64,000 bases of DNA, from the NCBI GenBank assembly GCA_963733505.1, contig CAVTDW010000008.1, positions 281,953 through 345,952 on the forward strand, in the 5' to 3' direction. This document shows, piece by piece, positions 44,576-53,814 of the stretch. The notes beneath the pieces were generated by a model. That model was not told the origin of the DNA and made no database searches. It was given only the letters and a program-made list of their open reading frames with translations. How positions within the stretch are numbered: the first letter of the stretch is position 1; the number at the start of each line of letters is the position of its first letter. The DNA is from JALYXV01 sp963733505. GTDB taxonomy: Bacteria; Actinomycetota; Acidimicrobiia; Acidimicrobiales; Palsa-688. The position numbers and the translations under genes were made by a program.

Positions 44576-46113
44576 TCGCCGCTTTGGTGCAGGCGGCGGC
44601 GGTCGTCGGGAATACCGCGCCGGTGTTCAAGACGCCCTACTTCGACTACCACGCCCTGGCGCCCGAGATGGTGCTGACCGGCGTGATCCTGCTGGTGCTG
44701 GTGGTCGACCTGGTGGTCGACGAGACCCACAAGTCCCTGGTCACCCAGCTGGCGGGCATCGGCATCCTGGCCTCGTTCGTCCCGATCGTCACCCTGGCGG
44801 TGGCGGGCATCAGCGGCCACCCGCGATCGATGTTCGGCGGGGCGTACCAGGTGGACGTGTTCTCGCTCGTCCTCAAGGCGCTCTTCTTGGGGATCGGCTA
44901 CGTCATCCTCCTCATGAGCACCACCTACATCGAGGAGGGGGACTACTACGAGGGCGAATTCGCCTTCCTGATCCTCTCGTCGCTGCTCGGCATGGTGGTC
45001 ATGGCCAGCGCCCGCGACCTGATCACCATCTTCATCGCCCTCGAGCTGCTCTCGATCCCCGGCTACCTGCTGGCGGGGTGGCGCAAGCGCGACCTCAAGT
45101 CCAACGAGGCGTCGCTCAAGTACTACCTGCTCGGCGTGTTGGCAACGGGGGTCATGCTGTATGGGATGTCGCTCATCTTCGGGGCGACGGGCAGCACCGT
45201 GCTCACCGACATCTCCACCAGGCTGGCGACCAGCTCCGACCTGAAGCCCCTGGTCACGATCGGCATCTTCTTCGTGATCATCGGCTTCGCCTTCAAGGTC
45301 TCGGCGGTGCCGTTCCACTTCTGGGCGCCCGATACCTATGAGGGGTCGCCGACGCCCGTGACCGCCTTCTTGTCGGTGGCATCCAAGACCGGCGGCTTCG
45401 TGGCCCTGATGGAACTGGTCTACGTCGGGTTCCTGGCACGCTCGGACGTGTGGCAGCCGTTGTTCTGGATCTTGGCCGCCCTGACCATGACCGTCGGCAA
45501 CCTCATCGCCCTGCGCCAGACCAACATCGTCCGCATGTTGGCCTACTCCTCGATCGCCCAGGCCGGGTACATCCTGGTGCCGTTCGCGGTGGCGGGCGAC
45601 ATCGCCACCAAGCACCAGCAGGACGCAATCACCGCCAGCCTGGTGTACCTGATGCTGTACGCGGCCATGAACTTGGGGGCGTTCGCCGTGGTCATCGCCG
45701 TCGCCCGCAAGACCCGCAGCGGCGACATCTCCTCCTACGGCGGGCTGTTCAGTTACGCCCCCGGGTTGACCGTCGTCATGACCGCCTTCTTGTTCTCCCT
45801 GGCCGGGATTCCGCCTCTGGGCGGGTGGTTCGCCAAGTTCTACGTGTTCAAGGCGGTGGGCGAGGCCGGCACCCCGGCCGCCTGGGTGCTCGGCGTGATC
45901 GTCGCCGTGAACTCCGTGGTCGCGCTGTTCTACTACGCCAACATCGCCCGGCTGATGTGGACCGCGCCGGTGCCGGGCGACGACCACACCCCGATCCGGG
46001 TGCCCGCCGCCCTGGCAACGTCGATCGGCATCTGCACCCTGTTGGTCGTGGCGCTCGGGGTCTACCCCCAAGCGTTCGCCCGTCTCGGCGACCTCGCCCA
46101 CCTGGCCCACTAA
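44572..46113 (+). CDS. nuoN: NADH-quinone oxidoreductase subunit N
   Basis: A 513-residue antiporter-like subunit. Motifs: LEL in IALELLSIPGYLLAGWRK, SNEASLKYYLLGVLATGVMLYGMSLIFG, FAFKVSAVPFHFWAPDTYEGSPTPVTAFLSVASKTGGF, and NIVRMLAYSSIAQAGYILV. GTG 44572 overlaps the nuoM stop (GTGA). Last gene of the complex I operon; a long antisense open frame over it is a codon-bias shadow. Confidence 0.97.
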   Translation: MIAALVQAAAVVGNTAPVFKTPYFDYHALAPEMVLTGVILLVLVVDLVVDETHKSLVTQLAGIGILASFVPIVTLAVAGISGHPRSMFGGAYQVDVFSLVLKALFLGIGYVILLMSTTYIEEGDYYEGEFAFLILSSLLGMVVMASARDLITIFIALELLSIPGYLLAGWRKRDLKSNEASLKYYLLGVLATGVMLYGMSLIFGATGSTVLTDISTRLATSSDLKPLVTIGIFFVIIGFAFKVSAVPFHFWAPDTYEGSPTPVTAFLSVASKTGGFVALMELVYVGFLARSDVWQPLFWILAALTMTVGNLIALRQTNIVRMLAYSSIAQAGYILVPFAVAGDIATKHQQDAITASLVYLMLYAAMNLGAFAVVIAVARKTRSGDISSYGGLFSYAPGLTVVMTAFLFSLAGIPPLGGWFAKFYVFKAVGEAGTPAAWVLGVIVAVNSVVALFYYANIARLMWTAPVPGDDHTPIRVPAALATSIGICTLLVVALGVYPQAFARLGDLAHLAH

Positions 46114-46208
46114 CCAGCGCCTCACCAGCGGGGCCTCGCCCATCGGGGCCTGGCCAGGTTGGGTTGCCGCCTGGTTGGGTGTGCCGTCCCGTCGGGCGGG
46201 TGCCAACT

Positions 46209-46290
46209 CTGTGGGCGACTTATGGCTCTTAGGGCGTTCTATGGTCGTATAGGGCTGTAACTCGCCCGGAGAGACGCAGATCGCCCACAG
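46209..46290. repeat. Spaced perfect inverted repeat upstream of methyltransferase gene
   Basis: CTGTGGGCGA (46209-46218) and TCGCCCACAG (46281-46290) are exact reverse complements 62 bases apart. Between them TATGGCTCTTAGGGC and TATGGTCGTATAGGGC form a partial direct repeat. The element lies between nuoN and the GTG at 46298, so it may be a leader or promoter structure. Confidence 0.55.
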
Positions 46291-46297
46291 TTGTGGG

Positions 46298-47450
46298 GTG
46301 AACGGGCTCGGGGGGCGGATCGCGGCGTCGGCGCGGCGCTTTGGACCGCTTTCGTGGTCGGCGTTCATGAACGCGGCCCTCGTATGACCCGACCGATGGG
46401 TTTTACCAGGCCGGGGGGCGGGCCGGTCGGGGGGGCGACTTCGTCACCAGCCCCGAGCTGGGACCACTGTTCGCGGCCGTCGTCGCCCGGGCGCTCGACG
46501 GGTGCTGGGAGGAGTTGGGACGGCCGGACCCCTTCGTCGTGGTGGAGGCGGCGGCCGGAGTAGGCACCCTGGCCCGCGATGTCCTTGCGGCTGCGCCAGC
46601 CTGTTCGCCGGCGTTGCGGTACGTGCTGGTCGAGCGGTCGGCGGCGCTGCGGGCCGCCCAAGCCGAGAGGCTGTCGTTGGAGCTGCCGGCGTTCGTCCTG
46701 GGGCCGGCGGCCCCGGATTCCGATCCCGACGACGACGGCTCCCGGGTCGTTCCCGGGACGGGGCCGCTCGTGACGTCACTGGCGGAGCTGCCCGCGGGAC
46801 CCGTCACCGGGGTCGTGCTGGCCAACGAACTGCTGGACAACCTGGCCGTCGACCTGCTCGAGTGGCACGACCGCCGCTGGCACGAGGTGCGGGTGGCCGC
46901 GGCCGGCGCGACGGGCGACGCGCTGGTCGAGTTGCTCGTGCCGGCGCCGCCTGAGGTCGCGGCTGAGGCGACCCGCCTGGCGGGCGAGCCCGCCGAGGGC
47001 GCCCGCATCCCCTTGCAACACGAAGCGGTCGAGTGGCTGCGCCAGGCCCTGGCAACAGTCGAGGCGGGGCGGGTGATCCTCATTGACTACGCCGACACGA
47101 CCGACGCCCTCGCTCGGCGCCCCTGGGGCGACTGGCTCAGGACGTTCCGGCAGCACCAGGGCGCCCTTTTCCCACTTCAGTCGCCGGGGACCCAGGACAT
47201 CACATGCGTGGTGGCGTCGGACCAGCTGGCGGTTGCCCGGCCGCCCGACGACAACCGGACGCAAGCGGCGTGGCTGACCTCGCAGGGGCTGGAGCCCTTG
47301 GTCGAGGCCGCCCGGGCGACGTGGCGAGAGCGGGCTGCCATCGGGGACCTGGCCGCCTTGGCTGCCCGGAGCCGGGTGCATGAGGCGGAGGCGCTGACCG
47401 ACCTGGGTGGTTTGGGGGGTCATCGGGTTCTCCAGTGGATCATCGCCTAA
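46298..47450 (+). CDS. MidA/NDUFAF7-family SAM-dependent methyltransferase (one frameshift)
   Basis: Class I methyltransferase of the COG1565 family. The GTG at 46298 starts NGLGGRIAASARRFGPLSWSAFMNAAL, which ends falsely at 46387. Skipping the extra G at 46382 continues YDPTDGFYQAGGRAGRGGDFVTSPELGPLF, the family N-terminal hallmark. Then come VVVEAAAGVGTLARDVL (SAM motif I), VVLANELLDNLAVDLLEW (motif like ANELLDALPV) and GRVILIDYADT. Total about 383 residues. Mitochondrial NDUFAF7 dimethylates an arginine of the NuoD homologue NDUFS2 and is needed for complex I assembly. Placement straight after nuoN fits a similar role; this is inference. Confidence 0.85.
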
Positions 47451-47469
47451 GCCGCGTAGTGTCGAAGTC

Positions 47470-49452
47470 ATGACGGCGACAGACGAGCAGGCAGACGGTC
47501 AGGGTCCGACGATCGAGGCCTACTACTTGGAGAGCCGGACGTTTCCCCCGCCCGAGGGGTTCACCGACGAGGCGCTGATCAGCGACGACGGGATCTACGC
47601 CGAGGCCGAGGACTGGCAGGCGTTTTGGGCCGAGCAGGCCAAGGCACTCGACTGGTTCAAGCCGTGGGACACGGTGCTCGAGTGGGACCTCCCCTTCGCC
47701 AAATGGTTCGTCGGGGGCAAGCTCAACGTGTCGTACAACTGCCTGGACCGCCACGTGGCGGCCGGGCGGGGCGATCGGGTGGCGTTCCACTGGGAGGGGG
47801 AGCCGGGTGACACCCGGACCATCACCTACGAGCAACTGCTCGACGAGGTACAGCGCTTCGCCAACGTGCTCAAGTCGCTCGGCGTCGAGCGGGGGGACCG
47901 GGTGGCGATCTACATGCCGATGGTCCCCGAGCTGCCGGTGGCCATGCTGGCCTGCACCCGGATCGGCGCCGCCCACTCGGTGGTCTTCGGCGGGTTCTCG
48001 GCCGACGCCCTGAAGGGGCGGATCAACGACGCGTCGGCCAAGGTGCTCGTGACCGCCGACGGCGGGTTCCGGCGGGGGGCGCCGTCGCTGCTGAAGCCGG
48101 CGGTCGATACCGCGCTCCAGGACACACCCTCGATCGAGCATGTGGTGGTGGTGCGCCGGACCGAAACCGACGTGCCCATGACCGAGGGCCGCGACCAGTG
48201 GTGGCACGACCTGATGGGCGCCGCCGACCTGGCGGCGGAGTGCGAACCCGAGCAGATGGACGCCGAGGACCTCCTGTACCTGCTGTACACCAGCGGGACG
48301 ACGGCCAAGCCCAAGGGGATCATGCACACCACCGGGGGCTACCTGACCCAGGTGGCGTTCACGCACAAGTACGTGTTCGACCTGCACGAGGATCGGGACG
48401 TGTACTGGTGCGCCGCCGACATCGGCTGGGTCACCGGGCACAGCTACATCGTGTACGGCCCCCTGGCCAACGGCGCCACCTCGGTGATGTACGAGGGGGC
48501 GCCCGACACGCCCGACAAGGACCGCTGGTGGTCGATGATCGAGAAGTACGCGGTGACGATCCTGTACTGCGCCCCGACCGCCATCCGCACGTTCATGAAA
48601 TGGGGCCTGCGCTACCCCGAGGCGCACGATCTTTCGTCGCTGCGCGTCCTCGGGACCGTCGGTGAGCCGATCAACCCCGAGGCGTGGGTGTGGTACTGGC
48701 AGAACATCGGTGGCGGGCGTTGCCCGGTCGTCGACACGTGGTGGCAGACCGAGACCGGCGCCATCATGATCTCGGCCCTGCCCGGGGTGACGACGTTGAA
48801 GCCGGGATCGGCGACGTTTCCTCTTCCGGGGATCGGGGCGGAGGTGGTCGACGACGCCGGCAAGTGCGTGTCGGTCGGTGGGGGGTACCTGACCCTGACC
48901 CAGCCGTGGCCCTCGATGCTGCGGGGGATCTACGGCGACCCCGAGCGGTACCAGTCGACGTACTGGAGCCGCTTCGAGGGTCGCTACTTCGCGGGCGACG
49001 GGGCCAAGCTCGACGACGAGGGGTACCTGTGGCTCCTCGGCCGGGTGGACGACGTGATGAACGTCTCGGGCCATCGGATTTCGACCACCGAGGTGGAGTC
49101 GGCGTTGGTCGATCACCCCACGGTGGCCGAGGCGGCGGTGGTCGGGGCGAAGGATGCCACGACCGGCCAGGCGATCATCGCCTTCGTGACGTTGAAGGCC
49201 GACGCGGTGGCCGACGAGTCGCACGGCGAAGATCTGCGGGAGTACGTGGCCAACAAGATCGGGAAGTTCGGGCGGCCCAAGACGATCGTGTTCACCGACG
49301 ACCTGCCGAAGACCCGGTCCGGGAAGATCATGCGGCGGCTGCTCAAGGACGTGGCCGAGGGTCGCGACCTGGGCGACACGACGACACTCGCCGACGCCTC
49401 GGTGGTCGAGGAGATCAAACGTCGGTCGACGGTCAATCCGAGCGAGGACTAG
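47470..49452 (+). CDS. acsA: Acetyl-CoA synthetase (AMP-forming)
   Basis: A 660-residue adenylate-forming enzyme making acetyl-CoA from acetate, ATP and CoA. Order of motifs: FAKWFVGGKLNVSYNCLDRHV, P-loop YTSGTTAKPKGIMHTTGGYL (about 274; TTAKPKG where many have STGKPKG), VYWCAADIGWVTGHSYIVYGPL, VVDTWWQTETGAIMISALPG (acetate pocket Trp), GRVDDVMNVSGHRISTTEVESAL and the C-terminal PKTRSGKIMRR, whose lysine (near 619) is the usual acetylation switch. ATG 47470 is 17 bases after the methyltransferase. Complete and of standard length. Confidence 0.96.
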   Translation: MTATDEQADGQGPTIEAYYLESRTFPPPEGFTDEALISDDGIYAEAEDWQAFWAEQAKALDWFKPWDTVLEWDLPFAKWFVGGKLNVSYNCLDRHVAAGRGDRVAFHWEGEPGDTRTITYEQLLDEVQRFANVLKSLGVERGDRVAIYMPMVPELPVAMLACTRIGAAHSVVFGGFSADALKGRINDASAKVLVTADGGFRRGAPSLLKPAVDTALQDTPSIEHVVVVRRTETDVPMTEGRDQWWHDLMGAADLAAECEPEQMDAEDLLYLLYTSGTTAKPKGIMHTTGGYLTQVAFTHKYVFDLHEDRDVYWCAADIGWVTGHSYIVYGPLANGATSVMYEGAPDTPDKDRWWSMIEKYAVTILYCAPTAIRTFMKWGLRYPEAHDLSSLRVLGTVGEPINPEAWVWYWQNIGGGRCPVVDTWWQTETGAIMISALPGVTTLKPGSATFPLPGIGAEVVDDAGKCVSVGGGYLTLTQPWPSMLRGIYGDPERYQSTYWSRFEGRYFAGDGAKLDDEGYLWLLGRVDDVMNVSGHRISTTEVESALVDHPTVAEAAVVGAKDATTGQAIIAFVTLKADAVADESHGEDLREYVANKIGKFGRPKTIVFTDDLPKTRSGKIMRRLLKDVAEGRDLGDTTTLADASVVEEIKRRSTVNPSED

Positions 49453-49473
49453 CCATCACCGCGGTCGACCAGG

Positions 49474-49520
49474 GGTCGGTCGGGCTCGGCCGGGCCGGTC
49501 GGGTCGGTCGGGTCGGTCGG
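49474..49520 (+). repeat. GGTCGGTCGG simple repeat after acsA
   Basis: About 47 bases built from GGTCGG units (with GGGC variants) between acsA and the HAD gene. Not palindromic enough to act as a normal terminator. Confidence 0.7.
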
Positions 49521-49569
49521 CGCTGGCGCATGGCCGGCGTATTGGCGTTGGCGCGGGGCTGAGCCGGCA

Positions 49570-50013
49570 TTGGCGGGGCGGGCGGTGGTCTTCGATCTGG
49601 ACGGCGTCCTCTCCGACGCCGTCAGCCGCCAGCACTTCCTCGAGGCAGGGCGTCGCGACTGGGACGGCTTCTTCGCGGCCTGCGGCGACGATCCCCTGAT
49701 CGACGAGGTGGCCCGGCTGCTCGAACTGCTCGACGACGACCTGCGGATCGTGCTGCTGACCGGCCGGCCACTGAAGGTGCAACCCCAGACGCTGGCATGG
49801 TTGGAGCGTTTCCAGCTCCGCTGGGACCTGTTGATCATGCGCCCGTACGGCGACTACTCGGCGGCTCGTTCGTTCAAGCGGGTCACGGTTGGCGAACTGC
49901 GGGAGTATGGGATGCAGCTGGAGCTGGCGTTCGAGGACGATCGCCGCAACGTAGAAATGTTCCGGGCGGAGGGGGTCCCGTGCGTCTACATCCATTCGGG
50001 CTACTACGACTGA
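49570..50013 (+). CDS. HAD-family phosphatase, PNKP-like
   Basis: A 147-residue HAD-fold protein. Motif I is VVFDLDGVLSD (nucleophile Asp and general acid Asp), motif II is IVLLTGRP, and motif III/IV is LAFEDDRRNVEMFRAEGVPCVYIHSGYYD. Small cap-less size and the TGRP motif resemble the phosphatase domain of polynucleotide kinases and related bacterial proteins. Substrate unknown. The start is a TTG at 49570 with no clear ribosome site; no ATG lies before motif I. It is 118 bases after acsA and 73 before htpX. Confidence 0.8.
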   Translation: MAGRAVVFDLDGVLSDAVSRQHFLEAGRRDWDGFFAACGDDPLIDEVARLLELLDDDLRIVLLTGRPLKVQPQTLAWLERFQLRWDLLIMRPYGDYSAARSFKRVTVGELREYGMQLELAFEDDRRNVEMFRAEGVPCVYIHSGYYD

Positions 50014-50086
50014 ACACCGGGACGTCCTTGCCGCGGAAAGCGCCGCGGGTGGCAGTACCTTCGCGGGGGAAAGAAAAGGACACGAC

Positions 50087-50929
50087 ATGAGCAAGAACAC
50101 CATCAAGACGGTCATCCTGTTGGCGTTCATCGGCGGGCTGTTCATGCTCGTCGGTCAGCTGATCGGCGGGCGCAACGGCCTCACGATCGCCTTCTTCATT
50201 GCGATCGCGTTCGTCGGCTTCCAGTACTGGATGTCCGACACCATCGCCATCAAGGCCGCCAGGGCGGTGCCGGTGAGCGAGGCGCAGATGCCGGAGTACT
50301 ACGCCATCGTTCGGGACCTGACCCAGCGCGCCGGCCTTCCGATGCCGAAGTTGTTCGTCACGCCGGACATGCAGCCCAACGCCTTCGCCACCGGGCGCAG
50401 CCCCGATCACGCCGCGGTCGCAGTGACACGGGGAATCCTCGAGATTTGCAGCTGGGACGAGATGAAGGGTGTGCTGGCGCACGAGCTCTGCCACGTCGGC
50501 AACCGGGACATCCTCATCACCTCGATCGCGGCCAGCCTGGCGTTGGCGATCACCTTCGTGTCTCGATTTGCGCTGTTCTTCGGTGGGGGAGGAGACGGCG
50601 ACGGCAACCTCTTCGAGCAGCTGGCGCTGATCATCCTGGCGCCGCTGGCGGCCACAATCCTTCAGTTGGCGCTGAGCCGCAGCCGCGAGTACGAGGCGGA
50701 TCGATGCGGGGCGCGGATGTTGGGCGACGGGGAGCCCCTCGCCCGGGCCCTGGCCAAGTTGGAGGCCGGGGCGAGGCAGGTGCCGATGAACATCCCGCCG
50801 GCCGTGGCGCCGTTGTTCATCGTCAACCCGCTGACCGGTCGCAAGATCGCCTTCAAGAAACTCTTCGCCGACCATCCGCCGACCGAGGACCGGATCCGTC
50901 GACTGCGGTCACGGGAGTGGGCCAACTAG
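50087..50929 (+). CDS. htpX: HtpX-family membrane zinc metalloprotease
   Basis: A 280-residue M48 protease that degrades misfolded membrane proteins. Two N-terminal membrane segments (TVILLAFIGGLFMLVGQLIGG, LTIAFFIAIAFVGFQYWM), the zinc motif HELCHV (about 132-137), two further spans (ITSIAASLALAITFVSRFALFF, LALIILAPLAATILQLAL) and the third ligand in SREYEADRCGARM (Glu). C-terminal FADHPPTEDRIRRL is typical. ATG 50087 follows AAAGGA. It is convergent with yajQ. Confidence 0.95.
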   Translation: MSKNTIKTVILLAFIGGLFMLVGQLIGGRNGLTIAFFIAIAFVGFQYWMSDTIAIKAARAVPVSEAQMPEYYAIVRDLTQRAGLPMPKLFVTPDMQPNAFATGRSPDHAAVAVTRGILEICSWDEMKGVLAHELCHVGNRDILITSIAASLALAITFVSRFALFFGGGGDGDGNLFEQLALIILAPLAATILQLALSRSREYEADRCGARMLGDGEPLARALAKLEAGARQVPMNIPPAVAPLFIVNPLTGRKIAFKKLFADHPPTEDRIRRLRSREWAN

Positions 50930-50972
50930 GTCCCAGTGGCCGCGGGCGCTGGTCGCGCCGGTGGGCGAGCGG

Positions 50973-51461
50973 TCAGTCCCGGAAGTTCTCGAACTGCAGG
51001 GGGATGCCGAAGTCCTCGGCCTTCAGGGCGGCGATCGTCGCCTGGAGGTCGTCGCGCTTCTTGGCGGTAACCCGGATCTGATCGCCCTGGGTCGACGATC
51101 CGACCCCCTTGGGCGCCTTGTCCTTGATGAAGCGGTTGATGGCCCGGGCGTTGTCGGACGAGATGCCGGCCTTGAGGGTGATGGTCTGGCGGACGGCTCC
51201 CTTGGCGGCCTCCTCGACCTTTCCGTGGTCGAGGGCCTTCAGGGAGACCTTGCGTTTGACCAGCTTCTCCTCCAAGACCACAATCAGGGCGCGAAGCCGA
51301 TCGTCGGTCGCTGAGTGCAGCCGGATCTCGTGATCGTTGAGTTCGATGGTTGATTCGGTGTTCTTGAAGTCGAAGCGGGTCGTCACCTCGCGGGAGGCCT
51401 GGTCAACGGCGTTCTTGACCTCCTGCATGTCGACCTCGGAAACCACGTCGAAGGTGGGCAC
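50973..51461 (-). CDS. yajQ: YajQ family nucleotide-binding protein
   Basis: A 162-residue protein of the YajQ/UPF0234 family: MPTFDVVSEVDMQEVKNAVDQASREVTTRFDFKN, EEKLVKRKVSLKAL, QTITLKAGISSDNARAINRFIKD and VRVTAKKRDDLQ-type IRVTAKKRDDLQATIAALK. Members bind nucleotides, in some species cyclic di-GMP. GTG 51461 starts the family N-terminus. Divergent from tRNA-Tyr with 26 bases between. Confidence 0.96.
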   Translation of the reverse strand: MPTFDVVSEVDMQEVKNAVDQASREVTTRFDFKNTESTIELNDHEIRLHSATDDRLRALIVVLEEKLVKRKVSLKALDHGKVEEAAKGAVRQTITLKAGISSDNARAINRFIKDKAPKGVGSSTQGDQIRVTAKKRDDLQATIAALKAEDFGIPLQFENFRD

Positions 51462-51487
51462 GGCGACACGCTATCGTCGTCAGCCCT

Positions 51488-51569
<82 letters not shown>

Positions 51570-51735
51570 CTGTTCGAGTTCGAATGCACCGCCGACGCTC
51601 CATGTCGGACAAGGATGATGCTCAAGGTGCGAGGCATTCCGGCCGATGTTCGGGCGTGGTCGTCGCTGGCCACCGTGAATCTGTCAGGATCAACCGTCGT
51701 GGGGCGTTGCGGGCCCCGTTAGGAGGGGCCTCCCC

Positions 51736-53721
51736 GTGTTCTTACGTCCTGGGCGGAAGTCGCGCCATGTTCTGACGTCCTCGGCATTCGCCGGCGTCTT
51801 GCTGGCGATGCTGTCGGCGCCACTGGCCGCCCAGCCGGCAACGGCCAACGCGACGAGCCCTCCACCGGGCACCGAACAGCTGTGCGCCACTCCGAAGGCT
51901 GGCTTCCGAGCCTGTCTCGCTCTACGCAAGGTGACCCCCGCGGGCCAGGTGAACCCCTTGGTGGTGTCGGGCTACGGCCCTGCCGACATCCAGGGCGCCT
52001 ACAAGCTGTCCACGTCGAGCGGCGCCGGTCGTACCGTCGCCATCGTCGATGCCTACGACCTACCGACCGCCGAGTCAGACCTGGCCACGTACCGGTCCAA
52101 CTTCGGCCTGCCGCCGTGCACGACCGCCAACGGGTGCTTCCGCAAGATCAACCAGACCGGTGGCACGACGCCGCCGACGGCCGACTCGGGGTGGGGCGGC
52201 GAGATCGCGCTTGACATCGACATGGTGTCGGCCGCCTGCCCCCAGTGCAAGATCCTTCTCGTCGAGGCGACGAGCGCCAGCAACGCCAACCTCGGTATTG
52301 CCGTCAACCAGGCGGCCTCACAGCCTGGCGTGGTCGCCATCTCCAACAGCTACGGCGGGCCGGAGTCGACGAGCGACACCTCGTATGACAACTCCTATTA
52401 CAAGCACAGCGGCATCGCCGTCACCGCCTCCAGCGGCGACAGTGGCTACGGGACCAGCTACCCGGCTGACTCGCCGTTCGTCACCTCGGTCGGGGGCACC
52501 ACGCTCAACCATGCGAGCAACGCTCGAGGTTGGATCGAAGGGGCGTGGAGTGGCGCCGGTAGCGGATGCTCGACCTACGAAGCCAAGCCGTCGTTCCAAC
52601 ATGACAGCGGCTGCGCCCGCCGCACGATGGCCGATGTGAGCGCCGTGGCCGATCCCAATACCGGCGTCGCGGTCTACGACAGCTACCAAACCGCGGGCTG
52701 GCAGGTCTACGGCGGGACCAGCGCCTCGTCGCCCATCATTGCATCGGTCTTCGCGACCGCGACACCCCCCGCCGCGGGCGTCTACCCGGTGCAGTACCCC
52801 TACGCCAACACTGCTGCGCTGTTCGATGTCACAACGGGCAGCAATGGGTCATGCTCGCCGACGTACCTCTGCAAGGGCGCGGCCGGTTACGACGGCCCCA
52901 CCGGCCTCGGCACCCCGAACGGCGCGGCGGCGTTCGGCCCGGCGGTTGCCGGTCCGGACTTCTCGATGTCGGTGAGTCCCTCCTCGGCCACCGTGGCCGC
53001 GGGCGGCTCGGCCACTGCCACGGTCGCCACCACCACGACCTCGGGCGCCGCCCAGTCGGTGTCGTTGTCAGCCAGCGGCCTGCCCGCTGGTGCGAGTGCC
53101 TCGTTGTCGCCGAGCTCGGTGACCTCGGGCGGATCGTCGACCCTGACGCTCACGACCTCGTCGTCGACGCCCTCGGGTACTTACAGCGTCACGGTCACTG
53201 GTACGGGCACGTCGGCCACGCACAGCGCCACGTTCTCACTGACTGTGAACGGTTCGACTTCGTGTACCTCTGGGCAGAAGCTGGCCAACCCCGGCTTTGA
53301 ATCCGGCGCCGCTTCCTGGACCTCGAGCGCCGGTGTCATCGGCAAGTACACCGGCACCCAAGCGCCGCACGGCGGGACCTGGGATGCGTGGATGGACGGC
53401 TACGGAACGACGCATACCGACACGCTGTCGCAGAGCGTCGCCATCCCGAGTGGGTGCACGACCTACACCCTCTCGTTCTGGTTGCACATCGACAGCGCCG
53501 AGACCACCACGACCGTCCAATACGACAAGCTCACCGTGAAACTCGGTACCACCACGCTGGCGACCTACTCGAACCTCAACAAGGCGACCGGCTACTCGCT
53601 GAAGAGCTTCAACGTCGCCGGTTTCGCAGGGCAGACCGTCAGCTTGAACTTCACCGGCACCGAGGACTCCTCGCTTCAGACGTCGTTCGTGGTCGACGAC
53701 ACCGCCCTGAACGCAAGCTGA
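51736..53721 (+). CDS. Secreted sedolisin-like (S53) serine-carboxyl peptidase
   Basis: A 661-residue exported protease. Signal region: SSAFAGVLLAMLSAPLAAQPATA. The catalytic Glu and Asp lie in GGEIALDIDM (about 156 and 160) and the nucleophile Ser in GGTSASSP (about 330); the oxyanion Asp may be in AVTASSGDSGYG. The usual pro-kumamolisin prodomain is reduced to about 50 residues. A linker PxFSMSVSPSSATVAAGGSATATV forms one Ig-like domain (about 412-510), and the C-terminus (about 515-661) is a jelly-roll carbohydrate-binding-like domain (NPGFESGAASW). GTG 51736 follows AGGAGGGG. A strong terminator follows. Confidence 0.9.
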   Translation: MFLRPGRKSRHVLTSSAFAGVLLAMLSAPLAAQPATANATSPPPGTEQLCATPKAGFRACLALRKVTPAGQVNPLVVSGYGPADIQGAYKLSTSSGAGRTVAIVDAYDLPTAESDLATYRSNFGLPPCTTANGCFRKINQTGGTTPPTADSGWGGEIALDIDMVSAACPQCKILLVEATSASNANLGIAVNQAASQPGVVAISNSYGGPESTSDTSYDNSYYKHSGIAVTASSGDSGYGTSYPADSPFVTSVGGTTLNHASNARGWIEGAWSGAGSGCSTYEAKPSFQHDSGCARRTMADVSAVADPNTGVAVYDSYQTAGWQVYGGTSASSPIIASVFATATPPAAGVYPVQYPYANTAALFDVTTGSNGSCSPTYLCKGAAGYDGPTGLGTPNGAAAFGPAVAGPDFSMSVSPSSATVAAGGSATATVATTTTSGAAQSVSLSASGLPAGASASLSPSSVTSGGSSTLTLTTSSSTPSGTYSVTVTGTGTSATHSATFSLTVNGSTSCTSGQKLANPGFESGAASWTSSAGVIGKYTGTQAPHGGTWDAWMDGYGTTHTDTLSQSVAIPSGCTTYTLSFWLHIDSAETTTTVQYDKLTVKLGTTTLATYSNLNKATGYSLKSFNVAGFAGQTVSLNFTGTEDSSLQTSFVVDDTALNAS

Positions 53722-53727
53722 CCGATC

Positions 53728-53767
53728 GCTCCGGCGGCGGCTGAAACCGCCGCCGGAGCTGTTTTTT
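53728..53767 (+). terminator. Rho-independent terminator after sedolisin gene
   Basis: GCTCCGGCGGCGG (53728-53740) pairs perfectly with CCGCCGCCGGAGC (53747-53759) around CTGAAA, followed by TG and six Ts. The clearest intrinsic terminator in the window. Confidence 0.97.
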
Positions 53768-53814
53768 CCGTAAACAACGCGACGTGTGGCTCCAGAACGC
53801 CCAGAATCGTGCCT

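Noticed and set aside
44452..46368. Minus-strand frame of 638 codons over nuoN
   Set aside because: Translation is His/Asp/Gln/Gly-rich, typical of the antisense of hydrophobic GC-rich genes.
47440..49224. Minus-strand frame of 594 codons over acsA
   Set aside because: Antisense shadow of a complete acetyl-CoA synthetase.
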